From Ahaetulla prasina (taxonomy: Eukaryota; Chordata; Lepidosauria; Squamata; Colubridae), in the NCBI RefSeq assembly GCF_028640845.1, contig NC_080542.1, positions 150,008,179-150,072,178 of the forward strand: a stretch of 64,000 nucleotides of DNA. Reading direction: 5' to 3'. The translations under genes were made by a program, and so were the position numbers. Positions within the stretch are counted from its first letter, which is position 1, and the number at the start of each line of letters is the position of its first letter. This document shows, piece after piece, positions 41,650 through 51,745 of this stretch. The notes below the pieces were generated by a model. The model made no database searches. It saw only the letters and a program-made list of their open reading frames with translations, and was not told the origin of the DNA.

Positions 41650-43806
41650 TTAAAGGAGTAAATCCGTGCTACTATGAATTGAGTTGTTGTAGGCAACTTC
41701 AGCAAAAGGTAAGAGATCAGCCCAATTATCTTGCTGGTAGTTAACATAACATCGGAGATATTGTTCTAGTACAGAGTTCGAACGTTCACAGCTTCCATTA
41801 GTTTGAGGATGATGGGAGGAGCTTAATCCTTGGGCGGAACCAATGAGTCGTAAAAATTCTTTCCAAAATTTAGAAGTGAATTGAACTCCTCGATCTGAAA
41901 TGATGCGATCAGGCACTCCGTGAAGTCTATAAATGTGTTGTACAAACAACTTTGCTAGAGACTTTGAGGAGGGTATTTTTGAACATGGAATAAAATGGAC
42001 TTGTTTGGAGAAAAGGTCAGTCACTACCCATATAACAGTATTGCCTGAACTTTCAGGTAATTCTACTATGAAATCCATGGATATTTCTTTCCATGGGGTT
42101 CCTGGTCTGGCTACCATTTGTAGTAGTCCAGGAGGTTTTCCCGGAGGCCTTTTGGATGATGCACAGACCGGGCAACTTGCTACATATGCTTGAATGTCTT
42201 TTTTAAGACTTGGCCACCAAAATTGTCTTTTAAGAAGATGCAAAGTTTTCACAAATCCAAAATGCCCTGCCATTTTAGCATCATGGCAACGTTGTAGGAT
42301 GGTTTCTCTGAGTGATAGAGGAACATATAGTTTTGTTCCAATCCAAGCCAGTCCATCACGGAGTGTGCATTCATGGGAATGCGTTAAGTACCAGTCATCG
42401 GTGTTTAAAGCTTCTTTAAACGATTTGGTTAGTTCATCTGGGAGTGAGGGGTCAGCTTTGGAGTGGCTTCTAGTTATTGCTGCGGCCGCTAACTGTTGCA
42501 CGGGAAGTATTGGTTGAACCACCTCGGAGCGAGTGCAATTGTATTGGGGTAAACGTGAAAGAGCATCTGCTAAGAAGTTTTTCCCTCCAGGAATATAATG
42601 TAAAGTAAAATTAAAGCGGTTAAAATATTGAGCCCAACGGGCTTGTTTAGGCGAAAGTTTTCTAGGAGTCTTTAGCGCTTCTAGATTTTTGTGATCAGTC
42701 CAAACTTCAAAAGGATGATTTGAACCTTCTAAGAATTGTCTCCATGTCCGTAGGGCCCAATGAACTGCAAACGCTTCTTTTTCCCAAATAGCCCATCGTC
42801 TTTCGGTTTCAGTCAATTTTCGAGAAGTGAAAGCACAGGGTTGTAAATTACCATCAGCATTGTTTTGGAGCAAAACGGCTCCGACTGCTACATCACTTGC
42901 ATCAGCTTGTATTACAAAAGGAACATCCATGTCAGGGTGCTTTAAAATAGGTTCGGCGGCAAAGAGTCGTTTCAATTTTTCAAATGCTGCTTGACATTCC
43001 ATTGTCCATTCGAGGGGTAATGATGGTTTGGGTTTCGTGTCTCCTTTAGTTTTTAAGAGGTTAGTTATTGGTAAAGCAATTTGAGCAAAGGAGGGGATGA
43101 ATTGACGATAGAAATTTGCAAATCCCAAAAAACTTTGGAGCTGTTTGCGTGTGCGTGGGGGGGCCCATTCCAAAACAGCTTTCACTTTTCCTGGATCCAT
43201 TTCTAACCCATCAGCCGAGATGCGATATCCTAGGTAGTCTATTTTGGTTTGATGGAAATCACATTTGGATAGCTTGCAATATAGTTCTGCAGATAATAAC
43301 TTTTTGAGTACAGCTCTTACTAGTTTAATATGTTCTTCCATTGTTTCTGTATAGATAAGTATGTCGTCAAGGTAGACAAGAACTCCTTTGAACAAATGCT
43401 GATGGAGTATTTCATTTATTAGTTGCATAAAAACTGCGGGCGCCCCCTGCAGTCCAAATGGCAGTACTCGAAACTGGAAACATCCTAGTGGACAGTTGAA
43501 AGCGGTTTTCCATTCATCCCCCTCTTTTATACGAACTCTGTAGTAGGCTTCTCGCAGGTCTAGTTTGGTGAAGAATTTTCCCTTCGCTAAATGTGCTAAC
43601 ATGTCTTTCATGAGTGGCATGGGGTATATGTTTTCGGCGCACACTGCGTTTAGGTTCCTATAGTCAACTATAAGACGAAAGGAGCCATCTTTCTTTTCTC
43701 GGAACATCACTGGTGCCGCCACGCGAGGCCTAGCCGGTTGGATAAAGCCCCGTTCTAGGTTTTTGTCTATGAATTTACGTAGTTCTCCCAATTCCTTTTG
43801 GGTCAT
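41650..43806 (-). pseudogene. Gypsy-3 reverse transcriptase, RNase H and integrase core
   Basis: 718 open codons: RT with VLVYLDDILIYTE (YLDD intact) and VLPFGLQGAPAVF; RNase H with IQADASDVAVGAVLLQ and WTDHKNLEALK; integrase zinc domain (HDAKMAGHFGFVKTLH...CPVCASSK) and core with MDFIVELPESSG, IISDRGVQFTSKFW and the HHPQTNGSCERS block. The catalytic residues are present, so most of pol is intact. It breaks before the C-terminal domain and is offset from gag-protease. Confidence 0.92.
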
Positions 43807-43992
43807 GGGATAAGCTTTTGGCTTTGGAAGCTTTACCCCCGGAAGGATGTCTATGGCACAGTCAATAGGCCTATGGGGAGGAAGTCGTCTGATGCTTTCT
43901 CACTAAAGACTTCTCAAGTCCCAGTATTCCTTGGGTATTCTCTCTTCCCGTCTATCCGTTCAATCATTGCCCTAACTTATCCTGGTGCAAGG

Positions 43993-45816
43993 TCACGGTA
44001 GGTCCCTTCTTGGGTTTCCCTTCTCCCTTTTAAGGTTTTGGAACGGAAACGTGGGACTCCGTTCTCCAGTTAATATGGGGTTCCATTTCCGCAACCATGA
44101 CAAGCCTAACAACAGGGGTTGGTCCATTCCTGGGGCTACTATGAAGTTCAGAATTTCATGGTGGTCTCCTATTATCATTTCTATGGGTTCCGTTACGAAA
44201 TGGGCGGGCCCTCCCCCTGCCACAGAGCCATCTAACTGGGCAAACGCTATGGGCCTACTTAAGGTTCTCAACCTTAGTTCCATTTTTTCTACTAGTTCGG
44301 GACTGACCATACATCTAGTGCATCCAGAATCGAGTAGTGCTAGCAGTTCCCCCTTATTACCCGAAGAGGGTACATGTAGATTAACTGGAATGTCCAAGGG
44401 GCCCCGTGCCCAACTCACCAGAAGGTCTTCATCGGACTCTGACGTGGTTTTGCTGTCGTCAGTATCAGTCGACACTTCGCCATCCTCCTTGATGGGCGTG
44501 CCTTTCTTGGCACCGCCCTCCCCCACTTTTGCTGGTTTACGCGCCTTAGCCGCTGGCTTCACTGGTTCCTTTTCACCACCAGGGGTCGCGCTTGGTATCA
44601 ACTTAACCCTACAGTCGGCTGCTCGGTGGCCTTCTTTTCCACATCTGTAGCACGCAGACGAACGTGGTCTTCCTCCCTCCAATCTAGGGACGTCCCTATA
44701 AGTTCCTTCTGGAAAACGGCCAAGGGATGGCCCTCCAATGCGCTGTCTTCTGCCGCGGTCCTTCACTAACTCGATTTCCATCTCTGCTGCCAGGGTGTAC
44801 CAGCCATACAGCGTAGTTGGAGAGGCTCGTGCTCGACACAGTTCATAGAGATCTCCATTCAGACCATCTTTGAAAATGTCTACAAGGGTTACCTCCGACC
44901 ACCCTCTCATCAAGGGAACTAAATCACTGAACTCCTGGTTATAATCAGCTACCGGCCTCCTCCCTTGCCTGATGGTTTTCATCCGACCTTTGGCCTTTTG
45001 CTCTGCCAGGGGGTCCTCAAACCTCCTCCTCAGTGCAGTCATAAAATGCTCGTAGTTTTGCAGTAAGGGGGAGTGGTTTGTATGTAACGACACATACCAC
45101 GCAGCTGCTCTTCCGGTCAAATTATGAGTCACAGCTCTCACTTGTGCTGCCTGTGACCAATAATCTTCCCCCCAGTCTATCATGTGGTCATTCACTTTCG
45201 CCAGGAACAGTCCCAACTCCTTCGCATTTCCATCAAATTTCTCTGATATGGGGGGAATTTTTGGCTTTTTCCTTCCCCTGCGCGGCCTTGCTTGGTCAGC
45301 AGGTGGCGCCCGGCCCTCATCCAATTCAGCCTCCTCTGGGGAGAGAGTTTCCAGCCCTGGCTCTTCCGAAATCTCACCACCCTGGAAATCACCCTTAGCT
45401 GGCCCCTTTGTATTCTCTTCCTCCTCTTCTCCCTCCCACCTGGAGGACCGAATAGGGGATTCATACCTTTGGCGAGCTGCTTGCCTCACTTTCACTTCAC
45501 GGAACAGACGTAAGGCTTCCTCCAACTGGAGCTTGTCCCTTATCTCTTGTTCTGTTTCCGAAAGTTTTTCTTTTCCTTTTTTCTTTTTCCTTTTAGTTAC
45601 TCCAGAGGGAAGCTTTTCGGTGCTTGGTTTCCACCCTTCCTCTTCCAGTTTTAGTTGCTCTGCCCACCGAGCTCTGCAATCTTCCAGCTCAGGGTCGAAA
45701 GTGTCAGCAGAAATTCCTCCGGACGCCTCCCCCAGCTCAGCCGGCAGCAGGCCTTCCATCACATTTGGGTTTTCTCCCCCCTCGGTATTGCGATTGCAAT
45801 CCTGGTTGGTAGACAT
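43993..45816 (-). pseudogene. Gypsy-3 gag and protease
   Basis: ATG at 45816, seven bases past the primer-binding site. It encodes an acidic, charged N-terminus with KRKKKKGKEKL, a capsid-like segment (PPISEKFDGNAKELGLFLAKV), a CCHC knuckle (CYRCGKEGHRAADC) and a protease with LLALLDSGCTRCM and LLLGLSWLRKWNP. Open for 607 codons, then a frame break (43806-43993) before RT. Confidence 0.9.
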
Positions 45817-45822
45817 GATGTG

Positions 45823-45833
45823 AGTTCCAGCTT
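45823..45833 (-). promoter_or_regulatory. Gypsy-3 primer-binding site, self-priming type
   Basis: Minus-strand AAGCTGGAACT, two bases after the LTR, is exactly complementary to AGTTCCAGCTT at 45938-45948 in the 5' LTR, which lies about 25-29 nt downstream of an ATATGATATG TATA-like box (45967-45977). Confidence 0.8.
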
Positions 45834-45835
45834 AA

Positions 45836-46321
45836 TGTCAGGCTACCTCCGACAGTAAATAGGAAAGAATTCACCTTGACTCCATTTGGAATGAAAACAA
45901 GTACTTTTACTTTTACAGTCTTGATAGCAGCCAAGCAAAGCTGGAACTGAGACAAAATATGGCAAACATATCATATCCCCCCAATTGTCCCTCCTCCTCC
46001 AGGAGGTCAGGCTGGTCTGGTCCAATGCCAACTCCTTCACGGCCCCTCGTGGTAATCTTCTTCCACAGGTCTCTGGATGTCAGTCAACTCAGGAATGCAG
46101 TGTCGGTTAGAAAAGCGCGCACTGATAACACTCAATCATTAATCATCCCTCCTCCCTGTTATGTCAGCCGACACTCTTAATAAGCTCCTTTCCCTTACCC
46201 CGGACGGTGGTATGATACATCTCATGATCTTAAGAGTTTATAATACAGAAATAAACATTTTACATTCTATCTACTGATATAATCATTTAAAAGTAAATGA
46301 CGAGTGGAGTGGAGGCTGACA
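45836..46321 (-). repeat. 5' LTR of Gypsy-3
   Basis: 486 bp, about 99 percent identical to 40497-40982 by eye. Confidence 0.92.
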
Positions 46322-47470
46322 GTCGCGTTGGTGGATGACCTCTGGAGGGACAGGGACAGGGGGTGTTCCTCTGCCCTGGTCCTATTAGATCTCTCAACGG
46401 CTTTTGATACCATCGACCATGGTATCCTGCTGCACCGGTTGGAGGGACTGGGAGTGGGAGGCACCGTTTATCGGTGGTTCTCCTCCTATCTCTCCGACCG
46501 GTCACAGACGGTGTTGACAGGGGGGCAGAGGTCGACCGCGAGGCGCTTCACTTGTGGGGTACCTCAGGGGTCAATTCTATCGCCCCTCCTGTTCAACATC
46601 TACATGAAGCCGCTGAGCGAGGTCATCAGTGGTTTCGGGGTGAGTTATCATCTGTATGCTGACGATACGCAGCTGTACTTTTCCACCCCGGACCACCCCA
46701 ACGAAGCTATCGAAGTGCTGTCCTGGTGTCGGGAAGCCATACGAGTCTGGATGGGGAGAAACAGACTGAAACTCAATCCCTCCAAGACGGAGTGGCTGTG
46801 GATGCCAGCACCCCGGTTCAGTCAGCTGCAGCTGCAGCTGGCTGTGGGGGGTGAGTTACTGGCCCCAACGGATAGGGTGCACAACTTGGGTGTCCTCTTG
46901 GATGGGCGGCTGTCGTTTGACGATCATTTGGCGGCCGTCTCCAAGAGGGCCTTCCACCAAGTACGCTTGGTGCGCCAGTTGCGCCCCTTCCTTGACCAGG
47001 ATGCCTTATGCACGGTCACTCATGCCCTCGTCACCTCCCGCTTGGATTATTGCAATGCTCTCTACATGGGGCTGCCCTTGAAGTGCACCCGGAGGCTGCA
47101 GTTAGTCCAGAATGCAGCTGCGCAGGTAATAGTGGGAGCAACGAGTTGCTCCCATGTAACACCACTCCTGCGCAGTTTGCACTGGCTTCCTGTGGTATTC
47201 CGGGTGCGCTTTAAGATTTTGGTTACCACCTTTAAAGCGCTCCATGGCTTAGGGCTCGGGTACTTACGGGACCGCCTGCTGTTACCTTTTGCCTCCCACC
47301 GACCCGTACGCTCTCACAGAGAGGGCCTTCTCAGGGTGCCGTCCGCCAAACAATGTCGGCTGGCGGCCCCAGGGGTAGGGCCTTCTCTGTGGGAGCTCCT
47401 ACGTTCTGGAACGAGCTTCCCCCTGGCTTACGTCAAGTGCCTGATCTTCGGACCTTTTGCCATGAGCTGA
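46322..47470 (+). pseudogene. L2-B reverse transcriptase, part after Gypsy-3
   Basis: RT palm and C-terminus: LDLSTAFDTIDHGIL, GVPQGSILSPLLFNIYM, HLYADDTQLYF, SRLDYCNALYMGLPL. Resumes with GTCGCGTTGGTGG; relative to L2-A two bases are missing at the Gypsy junction, so the frame does not rejoin perfectly. A frame shift near 47370 alters the last codons. Confidence 0.88.
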
Positions 47471-47672
47471 AAACGCACCTATTTATTCAAGCGAGACTGG
47501 CCTAAAATTTTATTGGGGTTATTTATATCTGATTTTAAATATTTGGCCTTTATAATAAGTTTTTTAGTTGAATGTTTTATTTTGTATATTTCTGTGTTTT
47601 TATATGGCTGTACACCACCCTGAGTCCTTAGAGAGATAGGGCGGTATAAAAATACGAATAAATAAAATAAAT

Positions 47673-47859
47673 AAATAATAAATACATTTTAATTTTAATG
47701 TTTTAAATGGTTTTAAATTCGGCCACCTTATAATATGTTTGTTTTTAATTTCTTTTAATATTTATATTGTGATTTTTACTTGGCTGTACACCGCCCTGAG
47801 TCCTTTGGGAGAAGGGCGGTATAAAAATTGAATAAAATAAATAAATAAAAATAAATAAA
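47673..47859 (+). mobile_element. L2-C: third L2 3' end
   Basis: Only the last about 190 bp of an L2: GGCTGTACACCGCCCTGAGTCC, GGGCGGTATAAAAATTG, (AAAT)n. It directly adjoins the resumed L1 ORF1 at 47860. Confidence 0.85.
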
Positions 47860-48792
47860 CTTAGGGAAGAAATTAAAGAGACTAATAAAAAAATTAGAGA
47901 AGATTTATTGATGGTTTTTCAAGGTTTGGCAAAAAATTTGGAAGTAATAGAGGATAAAGTGGAAGTAATTAGTCAAGCAAATCAGTATTTGGATAATAAG
48001 GTTGGAGAGCTCCAAAATAAAGTGGATAAAAATGAGGACCATGTAGTGGTATTGCAATATAGAGCGTTGGAGAAGGCTTTGAGAATTAAGGGTCTTCAAG
48101 ACCGGAAGGAAGAAGATCTTAAAAAAGTTATATCAGAAGCCTTAGCTGAAATGTTAGGAATGGATCCTCGAGAAGTTGATTTTCAAATTGATAAGGTATA
48201 TAGGGTTAATTCTTGGGTAGCGAGGCAGAAAAAGCTCCCAAGAGACACTGTAATTTATTTTTTGACTTCTACAATAAGAAATCAGATTTTGCAAGCTACA
48301 TATCAAAAGAAATTGCAAATAGCAGAACAGGAGGTGTTGGTTTTGAAAGAGATCCCTGCTAAAATGTTAAAGGATAGAAGGGATTTTAGGTTTTTTACAC
48401 AAGAGCTTAAGAAGCATCAAATTCAATATAGATGGGAGGTTCCAATTGGTTTAACAGTATTTTTTCAAGGCAGGAGATATCGAATTGATACTGAGTTGAA
48501 AGCAAAAGATTTTCTTTTTAATGTATTGAAAGTGGATGGAGAAACAGTGGATAAAAGTCTTCAAGAGAAACAGAGTGGGGAAGTTGAAACTGCACCTGTG
48601 ATGTCAGTACCTCAAGAACAACCTCAAGAACAAAGAGTGACAAGGGGAGCTATTAGGCATAAGGAGATAGAGGAACGACTTCAAAGACAGGAACGGGATT
48701 CTACTACTGAAGCTGTGGGAGGAGCCAAGCCGAAGAGTGAGAGTCTTCAGCTAATTGCTCAGAAGCTTCAAGAGGCCAGTGATGGCAAATAA
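47860..48792 (+). pseudogene. L1 ORF1, remainder
   Basis: Continues in frame from 36515. It encodes a coiled-coil (heptads in KNLEVIEDKVEVISQANQYL), the RRM-like domain (RIKGLQDRKEEDLKKVISEA) and the C-terminal domain (DFRFFTQELKKHQIQYRW, PIGLTVFFQGRRYRI). Together with codons 1-36 the protein would be 346 residues, usual for L1 ORF1p. The 3' end overlaps the ORF2 start by 11 bases. Confidence 0.88.
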
Positions 48793-51251
48793 ATTTTTGA
48801 CATGGAATGTTAATGGTTTAAATTCAGCACAGAAAAGAAGAAAAATATTCCATTATTTGAAACAATTTAAAAATGATGTGATAGGTTTGCAAGAGACACA
48901 TATAAAATTATCAGATCAGAAATATTTGATTAATTCGAAATTAGGTAAACATTTTGTTTCTTCTGCTCCGAATAAGAAAAATGGTATAGTTATAGATTTG
49001 AAGAAAAATATATCAGCTAAATTAATTGAAACGGACATTCAAGGAAGATATATTGCTATTGAATTGATTTTAGAAGGAAAAAAGATACTTGTGATTGGCA
49101 TATATGCACCTAATCAACAACAAGAAAATTTTTATAAACTGTTACATGAAAAATTGACTCTTTGGGACTATAAAACATTTATTATATTAGGGGATTGGAA
49201 TGGTGTAATGGACATTAGAAAAGATAAAAGAACTCTTTCTAAGAAAATTCCTACGCATGCAAAACTGCCTAAATCTTTTTTTGATTTGATGGAAGATTTT
49301 GAGTTGAAAGATATATGGAGAAGGCAGAATTTTGATGATAGAGATTATACTTATTTTTCGGATAGGCATCAATCTTTTTAACGTATTGATTTTATATTAA
49401 TTACCAATGATTTGCTTTCTAGGGTTAGGAAAACAAAGATATTACCAAGGTGTTTAACTGATCATAGTCCGGTATGGATGGAGTTGCAATATGAAGGTGA
49501 AAGAAGATCATGGAGAATAAATGAAAATTTGTTTAGATATGAGGCTAATGTAAATCAATGTAAAAAACAAATGAAAGAATTTTTTGATTATAATTTGGGT
49601 AAGGGAACTTCGATAGAAATGGTGTGGGACACTAGCAAGGCCTTTATGAGAGGAAATTTGATATATATTAATAGTAGACAGAGGAGAAAATTACAAAAAC
49701 AGCGTAGGGATTTAGAAGAGGAAATTCAGAGGAAACAACAATTATTGGTATATAATCCACATGATTTAAAAACTACTGAGGCGATAAAGATATTACAGAG
49801 TCAATTTAATATGTTAATGGCAGATCAGGTGGCAACCAACATACAATATGCTAAACATAATACTTTTTGTAATGCCAATAAATCAGGGAGGTGGTTGGCT
49901 TATATGTTAAGGAAAAGACAGAAAGCACGTACTATTGAAGGAATTGAATATAAGGGTAAAGTGAGATTTCAACGGGATAAAATTAAAAAAGCTTTCTTGG
50001 AATATTATACAAATTTATATTATTATTATTATTATTTATTATTATTATTTAAATTTCTATATGCCAAAGATACAATATTGAATATGGATATTGATAAATA
50101 TTTGAAAGAATATAAGGTTAAAGGTTTAACTAATGAACAAAGGGAAGAGTTGAATCGGCCTATAACTTCTGAGGAAATTATTTTGGTAATAAAGCAATTA
50201 AAAGTAGGGAAATCCCCGGGCACAGATGGACTTACAGCAATATATTATAAAAAGTTACAGGATGAGATAGCTGGTCCACTTATGGAGTTATTTAATCAGA
50301 TACTGATGGGAGGAGGAGTGTCACCATCATGGAGGACTACTTTTATTTCATTGATACCAAAAGAGGATCAGGATTGTACTAAGCCTGGGAATTATAGACC
50401 GATTTCACTCTTGAATAATGATTATAAGATTTTTGCGAAAATAATGGCAAATAGGTTAATGGAACCTGTACAACAAAGGATTCATACTGACCAGTCTGGT
50501 TTTATAAAAGGGAGACAAATGAGGAATAATGTTAGGCAGATAGTGAATTTATTGGAATATTTGGAAAAGAAAAATCAGATTCTGGCAGCGTTTATATTCT
50601 TGGATGCAGAGAAAGCTTTTGATCGTTTGCATTGGGAATTTTTATTTAAATTAACAGACAAAATGCAATTTGGAAATCGTTTTATACGAATACTTAGGGC
50701 AATTTATGGAGAGCAAACAGCTCAGATAATAATTAATGGTAGTTTGACAGATAGTTTTAAAATTGCGAAAGGAACAAGGCAGGGGTGTCCTTTATCACCT
50801 TTATTGTTTATTTTGTCTTTGGAACCTTTATTGGGTAAGATAAGGGAGTTAAGGGAGATAGAGGGTATTAGAATTAGAAGACATGAATACAAAGTTAGAG
50901 CATTTGCAGATGATTTGGTTGTTATGTTGACTCAGCCTATAAATTCGAGTGTATATTTGTTGGAAGTAATTAATCAATATGGAAGGGTCTCAGGGTTTAA
51001 AGTGAATCAAAATAAAACAAAAGTGTTAACCAAAAATATGATTAAGAACCAGAAAGAAAAACTAGAGGAAATAACAGGATTTGAAATTGTAAAAAAAATT
51101 AAATATTTAGGAGTCTTTCTTACTTCATCAAATGTAAAATTGTATAAGAATAATTATGATGTGTTATGGAAAAAAATTCAGAAGGAAATGAATACTTGGA
51201 AAAAATTACAATTATCTTTGTTGGGGAGAATAGCAGCTATAAAAATGAATG
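48782..51251 (+). pseudogene. L1 ORF2, endonuclease and RT (before Gypsy-4)
   Basis: ATG at 48782. AP-endonuclease (TWNVNGLNSAQKR, GLQETHIK, ILGDWNGVMD, then the DHSPVWMEL catalytic end near 49460-49485) and RT (GTDGLTAIYYKKL, YRPISLLNNDYKIFAKIMA, DQSGFIKGRQMRNN, FLDAEKAFDRLHW, GTRQGCPLSPLLF, catalytic AFADDLVVM). One in-frame TAA at 49379-49381 replaces a serine-type codon. A (TAT/TTA)n run at about 50015-50055 adds Tyr/Leu repeats in frame. Interrupted at GAATG 51247-51251 by Gypsy-4. Confidence 0.92.
51247..51251. repeat. Target-site duplication GAATG, left copy
   Basis: Exact repeat at 57334-57338 flanking Gypsy-4. Confidence 0.92.
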
Positions 51252-51620
51252 TGTCAGGCCTGGAAACCATATTAGACTTTAAGGTTCCAGACGCTGCCAC
51301 TTTTTCCCCTGAGGGGAGGAGGGGGGGTTGAGGGGTATGGTAACATTCTTCAAGCGGTCAAGGTCGGATGGTGTTAACGTCTGCAGGAAGAGTGGCAAGA
51401 AGATATTCGAATGAACTGGAAGAACGTGGGACCATGTGACCATCAAAGGGGTCAGGGGGGTGGGACTCTTGGGGTTTGTATAACTGGGAAAAGAATCCCG
51501 AACTTCAGTTTTGGAATTGCACTCATCGTGTGCCAGTCTCCTCATGCTAGTAAAGAACTCTGGAAAAGAAATGTCTCTGAGTTTCTTTTACGCAGAAGAG
51601 GTATTTCTGGAACCTTGACA
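51252..51620 (+). repeat. 5' LTR of Gypsy-4
   Basis: 369 bp, TGTCAGGCC...CCTTGACA. TATAACTGGG at 51479-51488 precedes the inferred start AGTTTTGGAAT (51507-51517) by about 28 nt. Confidence 0.92.
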
Positions 51621-51622
51621 TG

Positions 51623-51633
51623 ATTCCAAAACT
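51623..51633 (+). promoter_or_regulatory. Gypsy-4 primer-binding site, self-priming type
   Basis: ATTCCAAAACT, two bases after the LTR, is exactly complementary to AGTTTTGGAAT at 51507-51517 within the LTR. Confidence 0.82.
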
Positions 51634-51745
51634 CTTAACTTTCTTTTGCTAACGGTACCCTCTCCTCCTCTCAGAGGGGGCCCGTTAGAGGGGTGCTGGG
51701 CCCCAGTCTCCGCAACCTCCACAGCGGTGCAAAGACCCAGTGAAG

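Larger units (their letters stand above)
40497..46321 (-). mobile_element. Gypsy-3: chromovirus LTR retrotransposon
   Basis: Complete element in minus orientation within the RT of L2-B. The 486-bp LTRs differ at only about three positions (all transitions), so it is young. Gag-protease, RT-RNase H-integrase and a chromodomain are visible, with frameshifts between gag-pro and pol and near the integrase end. No TSD: the L2 flanks join with two bases missing compared with related L2 copies. The solo LTR at 29656 belongs to the same family. Confidence 0.92.
39396..47672 (+). mobile_element. L2-B LINE, 5'-truncated, split by Gypsy-3
   Basis: Begins directly after the (AAAT)n tail of L2-A, in the endonuclease (GGCCCTACACACG). 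First part 39396-40496: linker and RT fingers (LGNYRPVSNLRFVAKVVE). After Gypsy-3 the RT resumes at 46322 with VALVDDLWRDRD. The 3' end at about 47605-47672 has the usual TGTACACCACCCTGAGTCC end and an A-rich tail. Confidence 0.9.

Noticed and set aside
45182..45823. 213-codon plus-strand frame over Gypsy-3 gag
   Set aside because: Antisense of a charged gag region; Ser/Phe-rich composition explains the open frame.
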